The notes beneath the pieces are model-generated. The model saw only the letters and a program-made list of their open reading frames with translations. It searched no databases and had not been told where the DNA came from. Source: Microcaldota archaeon (GTDB lineage Archaea; Micrarchaeota; Micrarchaeia; Micrarchaeales; Micrarchaeaceae). Taken from it: DNA of 6,826 nucleotides. The stretch is from contig JAKAPD010000027.1 of NCBI GenBank assembly GCA_021812025.1, forward strand, positions 1 through 6,826. The letters are read 5' to 3'. The first letter of the stretch is position 1, and each line of letters starts with the position of its first letter. A program made the position numbers and the translations under genes. Positions 1 to 5,818 of the stretch are shown piece after piece.

Positions 1-412
1 TTCCGATCTCCTCAGCCTTGAAACCCTGGGAAAGCTGCGCGCCCCCTATATTGGAACCTAGAAAAATGTCGGGCGCATGCTTCCTTGCCACGGAATATGT
101 GTCTGCAAGTACCTTGTCGTAAAGGCCAGCGCGCTGGCTGCCTACCACCATTCCGATGCCAAGCTCCTGCGCAGCTTCTGCCAGATTCTTGTTGATTTTC
201 TCTGCGAGCTTTGCGCCCCCGGTCATCGCGCCTATCATCACGGGAGCAGAGAACCTGTGGCCTAGAAAAGCGGTAGAAGTGTCTATCTCTTCGAAATCCA
301 TCTCCGGCAAAGAATTGTTTATCAGATGCACGTCCTCGAAAAGCGTGCTTATTTTCCTCGCCTGCACCGGCTTGTCCAGGCATATGTTTATGTGATCCTC
401 TTTTCTCTGCAT
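1..412 (-). CDS. fni: Type 2 isopentenyl-diphosphate delta-isomerase, N-terminal part (cut by window edge)
   Basis: FMN- and NADPH-dependent enzyme that interconverts isopentenyl diphosphate and dimethylallyl diphosphate, the step that supplies the allylic primer for archaeal isoprenoid lipids; cytoplasmic. The reading frame starts at the ATG at 412-410 and stays open for 137 codons to the left edge, about 40% of the usual 340-370 residues. Visible family motifs are RKEDHI at residues 3-8, DTSTAFLG at 44-51, SAPVMIGAMTGG at 55-66, ELGIGMVVGSQR at 83-94 and GSNIGGAQL at 119-127, which belong to the FMN/substrate-binding face of the TIM barrel. The ATG is the first standard start after an in-frame TAA at 487-485, and it places RKEDHI where the family has it. 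The gene lies 82 nt downstream of the DUF763 gene on the same strand, so co-transcription is likely. I see no clear Shine-Dalgarno sequence or TATA box of its own. The family call is secure; the rest of the gene cannot be judged. Confidence 0.93.
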   Translation of the reverse strand, partial: MQRKEDHINICLDKPVQARKISTLFEDVHLINNSLPEMDFEEIDTSTAFLGHRFSAPVMIGAMTGGAKLAEKINKNLAEAAQELGIGMVVGSQRAGLYDKVLADTYSVARKHAPDIFLGSNIGGAQLSQGFKAEEIG

Positions 413-494
413 TATGAGCTTTATCTTGTCTTCTTTGTTGGGTTCAACCAGTAAAACACCTATTCTTTCTGTTTCCCGAGCTTCTTAATTCTTG

Positions 495-1553
495 CTAGGA
501 GCTCGCTTCTGCAAGGCTTTTGCTTAACCTCTTGAGTATATAATATCTATCCCTGGTTTCCACTTTTGCCGAATCTATTATGTGCTCCATGCTCTCTATC
601 ACCTCGTCGTATGTCTTTCTTGGCACTCCAAAAGGTATCCCGTCTTTCCCGCCTAGATTGTAGGCAAATGCTATTGGATCCCTGTAGGCCAGCTCTTTGT
701 CGTATATCAGCGACGATACGAATGCCAATGACCTTAGTGTGGCCCTTCCCATGCCCTTCACAAGCAGCAGCTCCTCGTAGTCCTTCGGGGCTATTTCACT
801 CGCCCTCTTTATGACGTTCTGCGCCCTGATGCTGAGGTCTATGCTCGGCACTATGTCGTGCCTGTGCGGATAGCTCCCGTGAAATATGCGTTCGTATTCC
901 TCCAGCGCTTCCGGCCCGGATTCGCGCGCCCATTCGTTCGCGCTGGCAGTGAGATCCAGGGTCTGCACGTGCATTTCTGTATCTATAGAAGAATGCGGCT
1001 CGTTCGCCATGTCGTTCTCATCTACGAGTTCGCTGTACCATTGGTATCTTATCGCGGTTCCGCTTTCCAAATCCATAGCCTGCTGTATGACGCTCCATTT
1101 CTTGTTTCTCGAGAATATGAACGAGTGGTGGTAGATGCCAGAGTTATCATAGACCAGCGCCGAGTCGACCTTTGCCGCTAGCCTGCTGTTGCGCCTAAAT
1201 CGCTCTGCCTCATTCGGAATGGATAATGAATCTGTTCCGATCACGATTTCTTCGGGGGTCTTTAAGCCAGCTTTCCCCTTTCCACCAGCAATAAAGACTT
1301 CGCCGGTATCATTGAGCGCCTCTTTAAGCGCGCCGACTGTCACTGTTGTTGTGCCGCTGCTGTGCCAATCATAGCCTATCGCGCACGACAGCGCCTGGAA
1401 CCAGTTCCTGTCGCTTAGCCTCCTTAGAAACTCGCCACTGCCAAAGTCATCTATTATAACGAGGGATATGGCTCTGGCCAGCTTCACCATTCTCTGAAAC
1501 AGCCATCGTGGAGCCTTCCCACTATGTAAAGGGAGCACTGTCGCGTTGTGCAT
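495..1553 (-). CDS. DUF763 family protein of unknown function, with helix-hairpin-helix-like segment
   Basis: A complete 352-residue protein that matches the uncharacterised DUF763 family throughout. Recognisable family blocks are LPLHSGKAPRWLF at residues 7-19, EFLRRLSD..WFQAL at 41-55, YDWHSSGTTTVTVGALKEAL at 61-80, GGKGK followed by KTPEEI at 90-103, YHHSFIFS..KKWSVIQQAMD at 141-161 with GTAIRYQW at 165-172, PHRHDI at 229-234, and GGKDG at 301-305. Residues 258-284 (LLLVKGMGRATLRSLA) look like a helix-hairpin-helix, a fold commonly used for non-specific DNA binding, so a role in DNA metabolism is possible but is inference. There is no signal peptide or membrane segment. The ATG at 1553 is the only usable start because an in-frame TGA lies 18 nt upstream. 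An A/T-rich box centred 25 nt upstream suggests a leaderless transcript. The gene is divergent from nrdJ and probably co-transcribed with fni downstream. I know of no established biochemical function for this family. Confidence 0.9.
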   Translation of the reverse strand: MHNATVLPLHSGKAPRWLFQRMVKLARAISLVIIDDFGSGEFLRRLSDRNWFQALSCAIGYDWHSSGTTTVTVGALKEALNDTGEVFIAGGKGKAGLKTPEEIVIGTDSLSIPNEAERFRRNSRLAAKVDSALVYDNSGIYHHSFIFSRNKKWSVIQQAMDLESGTAIRYQWYSELVDENDMANEPHSSIDTEMHVQTLDLTASANEWARESGPEALEEYERIFHGSYPHRHDIVPSIDLSIRAQNVIKRASEIAPKDYEELLLVKGMGRATLRSLAFVSSLIYDKELAYRDPIAFAYNLGGKDGIPFGVPRKTYDEVIESMEHIIDSAKVETRDRYYILKRLSKSLAEASS

Positions 1554-1572
1554 ATTGGCATTTCGTAATCAA

Positions 1573-1583
1573 GGCTTAATTAG
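1573..1583 (-). promoter_or_regulatory. Candidate TATA-like box for the DUF763-fni transcript
   Basis: On the minus strand this reads ctaattaagcc, with its centre about 25 nt upstream of the DUF763 ATG at 1553. That is the spacing expected for an archaeal TATA box when transcription begins at or next to the start codon, which fits the absence of a Shine-Dalgarno sequence there. No clear purine-rich BRE is obvious. Prediction from position and composition only. Confidence 0.4.
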
Positions 1584-1610
1584 ACTCGCCCCTTGGTGCG
1601 CTTTGCAAGT

Positions 1611-1630
1611 AAAAGTATAGGATTAAAGCC
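1611..1630 (+). promoter_or_regulatory. Candidate TATA-like region for nrdJ
   Basis: Two overlapping A/T-rich candidates face nrdJ: aaaagtatag at 1611-1620, which would give a leader of about 10 nt, and gattaaagcc at 1621-1630, whose centre is about 26 nt from the ATG at 1651 and would give a leaderless mRNA. No Shine-Dalgarno sequence precedes the ATG, which favours the second. The choice cannot be settled from sequence alone. Confidence 0.4.
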
Positions 1631-1650
1631 TTTCCAGACAAGTAAATGCA

Positions 1651-3726
1651 ATGGTAAGACAGATAAGGAAGAGATACGGGGCTCTTGAGAAGTTTGACAT
1701 AAAGAGGATAACCGTAGCGATACATAAAGCCATGCTCGACGCTTTTGTCAATGACAATAGGTTCTCGAGGTCCACAAATGTGGCGGAGAAAGTCGTTTTG
1801 CGTCTCAATAAATCCGGAAGGGCCATTCCAAATGTTGAACAGGTGCAGGATACCGTAATAAGCTCGCTCAATGAGGCGGGCTATGAAGAAGTTGCACGCG
1901 AATATTCAAGATACAGGAAGGAGCACGCGAATATCAGGGCGCTGAAGGCGAAGATGGGAGTGGAATACGATGCATTGAAGCTTAGCGCGAATGCGGTCAG
2001 TGTCCTGCAAAGGCGCTATCTTGTGAAGGACCAAAACGGCAGGATCGTAGAAACGCCGGTGATGGCCTTTGAGAGAGTTGCGAAATATATAGCCGCTCCA
2101 GATAAAAAATATAGACAGGACGCCAAGAAGAGCGAAGCGATCTTTTACGAGATGCTTTCTAAGCTCCGCTTCATGCCGAATTCTCCTACTCTGATGAATG
2201 CGGGAACGGGCTCGAATCAGCTGAGCGCATGTTTCGTCCTGCCCGTAGAGGACTCCCTTGATGGGATTTTCGATTCGATACACAAGGCGATAAAGATACA
2301 GCAGACCGGGGGCGGTACGGGATTCAGCTTTTCTAGGCTGAGGCCGAACGGCGATGCGGTTAAAGCCTCGCAGGGCGTAGCCTCCGGCCCCGTCTCGTTC
2401 ATAAAAGTCTTTGATGCGGCTACAGAAGCGATAAAGCAGGGCGGCAAGAGGCGGGGCGCGAACATGGGTGTGCTCGGTTGTAACCACCCTGACATAGAGG
2501 AATTTGTGAACATGAAGTCAGCGCACGGGGTTCTTGAAAATTTCAACATCTCGGTAGCAGCTACCGATGAATTCATGGATTCTGTTTACAAAAACAAGGA
2601 TATAGACTTGATAAATCCGAGGAACAAGGAGCACGTCAGGAGCATTAGCGCAAGGCGGCTTTACGAGCTGATAATAAGGAACGCATGGAAGACAGGGGAT
2701 CCCGGGCTGATTTTCATCGACGAGGTGAACAGGAAGAGCCCGCTCAGGAAGATCGGTTTGATCGAAGCCACCAACCCGTGCGGCGAGCAGCCGCTGCTTC
2801 CTTACGAATCGTGCAACCTCGGCTCGATAAACCTGTCGAAAATGGTCTTGAACAACGAAGTCGATTGGGAGCTTTTAGGCGATACCATAAAACATTCGGT
2901 GCATTTCCTTGACAACGTAATAGATGCGAACACCTACATATTCGAGGAGATAGCGGAAATGACGCGCGCAAACAGGAAGATAGGCCTTGGTATCATGGGC
3001 TGGGCCGACATGCTCGCGCAGCTGGGCATGATCTACGACAGCAAAGAGGCGCTGGACTTCGTGGACAAGCTCATGAGATTCTTTGAAAAGGCGGCAAAAG
3101 AGGCCGATGTGGAGCTCGCAAGAAGGCGGGGCTCGTTCCCGAACTTCGATAAGACGCCGCTTGCTAAGAAGTACGACGCGCTCAGGAACTCCACCGTAAC
3201 AACGATAGCCCCCACAGGGACAATCAGTATAATAGCGAATGCGTCGAGCGGAATAGAGCCGTTCTTTGCGATAAGCTACACCAGAAACGTCATGGAGGGA
3301 ACGCAGCTTATGGAGGTGAACGAGCTGTTCAAAAAATATGCGAAACGGCACGGGTTCTACAGCGAGGAACTGATGAGAAATATCGCAAAGCATGGCACGC
3401 TGGAAAAGGTGAAGGGCATTCCGCAGGGCGCGAAAGACATATTCAAGAGCGCATTCGACATAAGCCCGGAGTGGCACGTGAGGATGCAGGCGCAGTTCCA
3501 GAAATACATCGATAATGCGGTATCCAAAACGATAAACCTTCCGGCCAATGCCACTGCAAGCGACGTGAGGAAAGCTTACGACATGGCTTACAGGCTCAAG
3601 TGCAAGGGCATAACGGTGTATAGAAACGGGAGCAAGTCCGGACAAGTGCTGACAATAAGCGGAAAGGGAGTCTTCGCAGATTCTGAATATTCCGGGGGAT
3701 GCCCGTACCCGTACTGCAATGCATAG
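1651..3726 (+). CDS. nrdJ: Adenosylcobalamin-dependent (class II) ribonucleoside-diphosphate reductase
   Basis: Complete 691-residue enzyme that reduces ribonucleotides to deoxyribonucleotides with a cobalamin-generated thiyl radical, needing neither oxygen nor a small subunit. Residues 2 to about 97 form an ATP-cone (VRQIRKRYGALEKFD at the start), the usual overall activity site. The catalytic barrel follows: FMPNSPTLMNAGT, then C194 in LSACFVL; the NPCGE motif with N375, C377 and E379; C388 in ESCNLGSINL; and APTGTIS around P521. By comparison with the Thermotoga class II enzyme, C377 is the thiyl-radical cysteine and C194/C388 are the redox pair; the 11-residue C377-C388 spacing matches. 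The C-terminus ends in C684-PYPY-C689 plus two residues, the expected shuttle cysteine pair. No intein interrupts the usual insertion sites. The ATG at 1651 puts the ATP-cone at the very N-terminus, and no nrdB-like gene is adjacent. Class II is preferred over class I because of overall sequence resemblance and the lone subunit. Confidence 0.93.
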   Translation: MVRQIRKRYGALEKFDIKRITVAIHKAMLDAFVNDNRFSRSTNVAEKVVLRLNKSGRAIPNVEQVQDTVISSLNEAGYEEVAREYSRYRKEHANIRALKAKMGVEYDALKLSANAVSVLQRRYLVKDQNGRIVETPVMAFERVAKYIAAPDKKYRQDAKKSEAIFYEMLSKLRFMPNSPTLMNAGTGSNQLSACFVLPVEDSLDGIFDSIHKAIKIQQTGGGTGFSFSRLRPNGDAVKASQGVASGPVSFIKVFDAATEAIKQGGKRRGANMGVLGCNHPDIEEFVNMKSAHGVLENFNISVAATDEFMDSVYKNKDIDLINPRNKEHVRSISARRLYELIIRNAWKTGDPGLIFIDEVNRKSPLRKIGLIEATNPCGEQPLLPYESCNLGSINLSKMVLNNEVDWELLGDTIKHSVHFLDNVIDANTYIFEEIAEMTRANRKIGLGIMGWADMLAQLGMIYDSKEALDFVDKLMRFFEKAAKEADVELARRRGSFPNFDKTPLAKKYDALRNSTVTTIAPTGTISIIANASSGIEPFFAISYTRNVMEGTQLMEVNELFKKYAKRHGFYSEELMRNIAKHGTLEKVKGIPQGAKDIFKSAFDISPEWHVRMQAQFQKYIDNAVSKTINLPANATASDVRKAYDMAYRLKCKGITVYRNGSKSGQVLTISGKGVFADSEYSGGCPYPYCNA

Positions 3727-3734
3727 GGCAATAG

Positions 3735-3742
3735 CTATAAGA
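3735..3742 (+). promoter_or_regulatory. Candidate TATA box for the 2-oxoacid dehydrogenase operon
   Basis: The sequence ctataaga lies just after the nrdJ stop codon (3724-3726). Transcription about 25 nt downstream would begin near 3761-3764, which coincides with an ATG at 3761. That ATG is not in the E1 alpha frame as the sequence stands (see the finding on the E1 alpha 5' end). If the box is used, a TTG start at 3745 would lie upstream of the transcript and could be used only on read-through mRNA from nrdJ. Confidence 0.45.
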
Positions 3743-3816
3743 TTTTGGTTCGAATAGTAAATGGTGTTTTTCTGATAAAGAAGGGGTTTGAGGGATCAAT
3801 AGACTACGTTCAAGTG

Positions 3817-4839
3817 ATGGATGAAAACAGCAACATAGACATGAACCTGTTCCCAAAGGATGTCACCGATGCCAAGATACTCGATATGTACAAGACCATG
3901 TCCATGGCGAGGGCGCTTGATGCGAAGGCGCTCAGCCTGCAGCGGCAGGGAAGGGCAGTCACGTACGCGCCAACCCTTGGTCAGGAAGGCACCCAGATCG
4001 GCGCCGCTTTCGCGATGGGCGAGAACGATTGGTTTGTCCCGAACTTTAGGCAGCATGCGGTGTTTGTAGCAAGAGGATACCCACTTGACAAGATAATGCT
4101 CTATTGGAGGGGGTTTGAAGAAAGCCTTGCGATTCCACCGGAAAAAAAGACGCTTGCGGTAATCGTGCCAGTCGCCACTCAGCTTCCGCACGCGGTAGGC
4201 GTGGCGTACGCGCAGAAGTACAAGAACACGGGATCCAATGTGGTCACCTATGTCGGAGATGGAGGCACTTCCGAGGGCCAGTTCTACGAGTCTATGAACT
4301 TTGCAGGTGTCTACAAGCTGCCCCTTGTAATGGTGATAGAGAACAACCAGTGGGCGATATCGATGCCCAGGGGCAAGCAGAGCGCGGCTACGACGCTGGC
4401 GCAGAAAGCGATTGCTGCAGGCATACCAGGGATTCAGGTAGACGGAAACGATGTCATAGGAGTTTACAAGGTCATAAAAGATGCGCTCGCAGCGGCAAGT
4501 GACGGCCCTACGGTAGTAGAATGCATAACCTACAGGCTGAGCATGCACACAACCGCAGATGACCCTACCAAGTACAGAAATGACCAGGAGGTCGCATTCT
4601 GGAAGCAGAGGGATCCGCTCATGAGGATCAAGAACTACCTGGTGAAAAAGAGCCTCTGGAACGACAACATGGAGAATGAACTTGCAGATGCGAATCTCAA
4701 GAAGATCGATGAGGCCGTGGAAAAGTCCGAGTCCTTCAAGCCGGATCCGCAGAGCATGTTCAAGAACGTTTACAGTTACATGCCGGACGTGCTTGAAGAA
4801 GAGTTGGATGAGGCCAGCAAAGCCAACTTCTGGCAATGA
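3817..4839 (+). CDS. pdhA: 2-oxoacid dehydrogenase E1 component, alpha subunit (pyruvate or branched-chain type)
   Basis: Thiamine-diphosphate-binding half of the alpha2beta2 decarboxylase of a pyruvate/branched-chain 2-oxoacid dehydrogenase complex. Counting from the ATG at 3817 (340 residues), the TPP/Mg motif begins with GDG at 147-149 and ends with N176-N177 in IENNQWAIS, the canonical spacing. RQGRAVTYAPTLGQEGTQIG near the N-terminus is typical of the family, and H244 in LSMHTTADDPTKYR lies in the conserved loop over the cofactor. The C-terminus is complete (ends WQ-TGA). The start is uncertain. The frame is open from a TTG at 3745 and there is a GTG at 3814; residues just before the chosen ATG (YVQVM) line up with the start of Gram-positive E1 alpha homologues (MVQIL), so the real protein may be longer. 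No Shine-Dalgarno sequence sits at normal distance from 3817. The gene is followed immediately by E1 beta. Substrate specificity cannot be told from these motifs; archaeal homologues include enzymes acting on branched-chain oxoacids. Confidence 0.9.
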   Translation: MDENSNIDMNLFPKDVTDAKILDMYKTMSMARALDAKALSLQRQGRAVTYAPTLGQEGTQIGAAFAMGENDWFVPNFRQHAVFVARGYPLDKIMLYWRGFEESLAIPPEKKTLAVIVPVATQLPHAVGVAYAQKYKNTGSNVVTYVGDGGTSEGQFYESMNFAGVYKLPLVMVIENNQWAISMPRGKQSAATTLAQKAIAAGIPGIQVDGNDVIGVYKVIKDALAAASDGPTVVECITYRLSMHTTADDPTKYRNDQEVAFWKQRDPLMRIKNYLVKKSLWNDNMENELADANLKKIDEAVEKSESFKPDPQSMFKNVYSYMPDVLEEELDEASKANFWQ

Positions 4840-4844
4840 GTGAT
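4838..4844 (+). promoter_or_regulatory. Shine-Dalgarno sequence for E1 beta, overlapping the E1 alpha stop
   Basis: gagtgat overlaps the E1 alpha TGA stop (4837-4839) and contains GTGAT, complementary to the AUCAC just inside the 16S rRNA 3' end. It lies 4 nt before the ATG at 4849, so it favours that ATG over the GTG at 4840, which falls inside the site, and over the later ATGs at 4852 and 4861. It suggests translational coupling between the two subunits. Confidence 0.55.
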
Positions 4845-4848
4845 ATTC

Positions 4849-5814
4849 ATGATGACTAATATGGTGGGCGCCCTGAACAACGCGCTTGACCTTTTGCTCA
4901 AGGAAAGCGAGGATGTGGTGCTGCTGGGCGAAGACATAGGGAAGGACGGCGGGGTCTTCAGGGTAACTGACGGGCTGCAAGCCAAATACGGAGAGCATCG
5001 CGTCATGGACACGCCATTGGCGGAAGCGGGCATTTTGGGTACTGCGATAGGCATGGCGTTGGCCGGGCTCAGGCCCATCCCGGAGATACAGTTTGCGGGC
5101 TTCATGTTCCTCGGCTTCGATCAATTGGTAAACCACGCTTCCAGGTACAGGAGCAGGACCCGTTCGGCTTTGCCTGTTCCGATGGTTGTCAGAACCCCGG
5201 TAAGCGGCGGCGTAAGGACTCTAGAGCACCATTCGGAAAGCCCGGAGGCTTACTATTCCCACATCGGGGGGCTTATCGTAGTAGAACCATCAAACCCATA
5301 TGACGCGAAAGGCCTTCTCATAAAGGCATCGCACATGAAAGACCCTGTAGTATTCCTGGAGCCGACCAAGCTCTACAGGCTTTTCAAGCAAGAGGTTCCC
5401 GATGGCATGTACGAAGTGGAGATAGGAAAGGCGAATATGGTAAACAAAGGGGATTCGCTCACGATCGTCACATGGGGCACTATGGTGCCCGTTGTCAGGA
5501 ACGTTGTGACCAAGAAGAACGTAGATGCAGATGTGATAGACCTCAGGACTATAAACCCGCTGGATGAGAAGACAATACTGGAAAGTGTGGAGAAGACAGG
5601 AAAGGTTATGATAGTGCACGAAGCGTCGCTGGGCTTCGGCCCCGGCGCCGAAATATCCGCAAGGATAGCCGAGAAAGCGATGTACGAGCTTTCTGCGCCA
5701 ATACTCAGAGTTGCATCGCCGAGCTTTCCGTATCCGTTCCCCGGCTATGAAAACTTCTACGTGCCGAACGAGAAGAAGGTAGAGCAGGCGATAGAGAAAC
5801 TGCTTTCGATGTGA
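4849..5814 (+). CDS. pdhB: 2-oxoacid dehydrogenase E1 component, beta subunit
   Basis: Partner of E1 alpha; completes the TPP site and docks the E1 heterotetramer onto the E2 core. The protein has 321 residues from the ATG at 4849, normal for the family. Visible landmarks are LGEDIGKDGGVFRVTDGL from about residue 26, E59 in DTPLAEAGILGTAIGMA (the glutamate that contacts the TPP aminopyrimidine), EIQFAGFMFLGFDQLVNHAS, H127-H128 in LEHHSESPEAYYSH (active-site loop), VEPSNPYDAKGLL, and the C-terminal transketolase-C domain with VIDLRTINPLDEKTI and HEASLGFGPGAEI. Start candidates are GTG 4840, ATG 4849, ATG 4852 and ATG 4861; 4849 was chosen for its distance from the Shine-Dalgarno sequence, and 4852 is nearly as good. 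The gap from the E1 alpha stop is 9 nt and the gap to E2 is 4 nt, a tight operon. Codon use matches its neighbours and nothing is missing. Confidence 0.93.
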   Translation: MMTNMVGALNNALDLLLKESEDVVLLGEDIGKDGGVFRVTDGLQAKYGEHRVMDTPLAEAGILGTAIGMALAGLRPIPEIQFAGFMFLGFDQLVNHASRYRSRTRSALPVPMVVRTPVSGGVRTLEHHSESPEAYYSHIGGLIVVEPSNPYDAKGLLIKASHMKDPVVFLEPTKLYRLFKQEVPDGMYEVEIGKANMVNKGDSLTIVTWGTMVPVVRNVVTKKNVDADVIDLRTINPLDEKTILESVEKTGKVMIVHEASLGFGPGAEISARIAEKAMYELSAPILRVASPSFPYPFPGYENFYVPNEKKVEQAIEKLLSM

Positions 5815-5815
5815 T
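5811..5815 (+). promoter_or_regulatory. Shine-Dalgarno sequence for E2, overlapping the E1 beta stop
   Basis: GTGAT spans the E1 beta TGA stop (5812-5814) and lies 3 nt before the E2 ATG at 5819. It repeats the arrangement at the E1 alpha/E1 beta junction, again pointing to coupled translation. A second in-frame ATG at 5825 is 9 nt away and could also be served. Confidence 0.5.
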
Positions 5816-5818
5816 GCC

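Noticed and set aside
30..52. Possible frameshift in fni near the GC-rich run at 37-46
   Set aside because: On recount the run has five Cs on the plus strand, and the frame reads NIGGAQLSQGFKAEEIG without interruption, as expected for the family.
12..383. 123-codon minus-strand frame at the left edge
   Set aside because: It is a shifted frame of fni; the fni frame shows all the conserved motifs and this one shows none.
1646..1657. Tiny frame ATG-CAA-TGG-TAA overlapping the nrdJ start codon
   Set aside because: Three codons is too short to support without ribosome data; the overlap is probably chance.
2875..3645. 256-codon minus-strand frame inside nrdJ
   Set aside because: Wholly inside a complete, conserved gene and without recognisable motifs.
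3796..5136. 446-codon open frame on the minus strand opposite E1 alpha and E1 beta
   Set aside because: It overlaps two unmistakable genes, and its translation (rich in Arg, His, Tyr and Leu with no motif) is what antisense reading of this codon usage gives.
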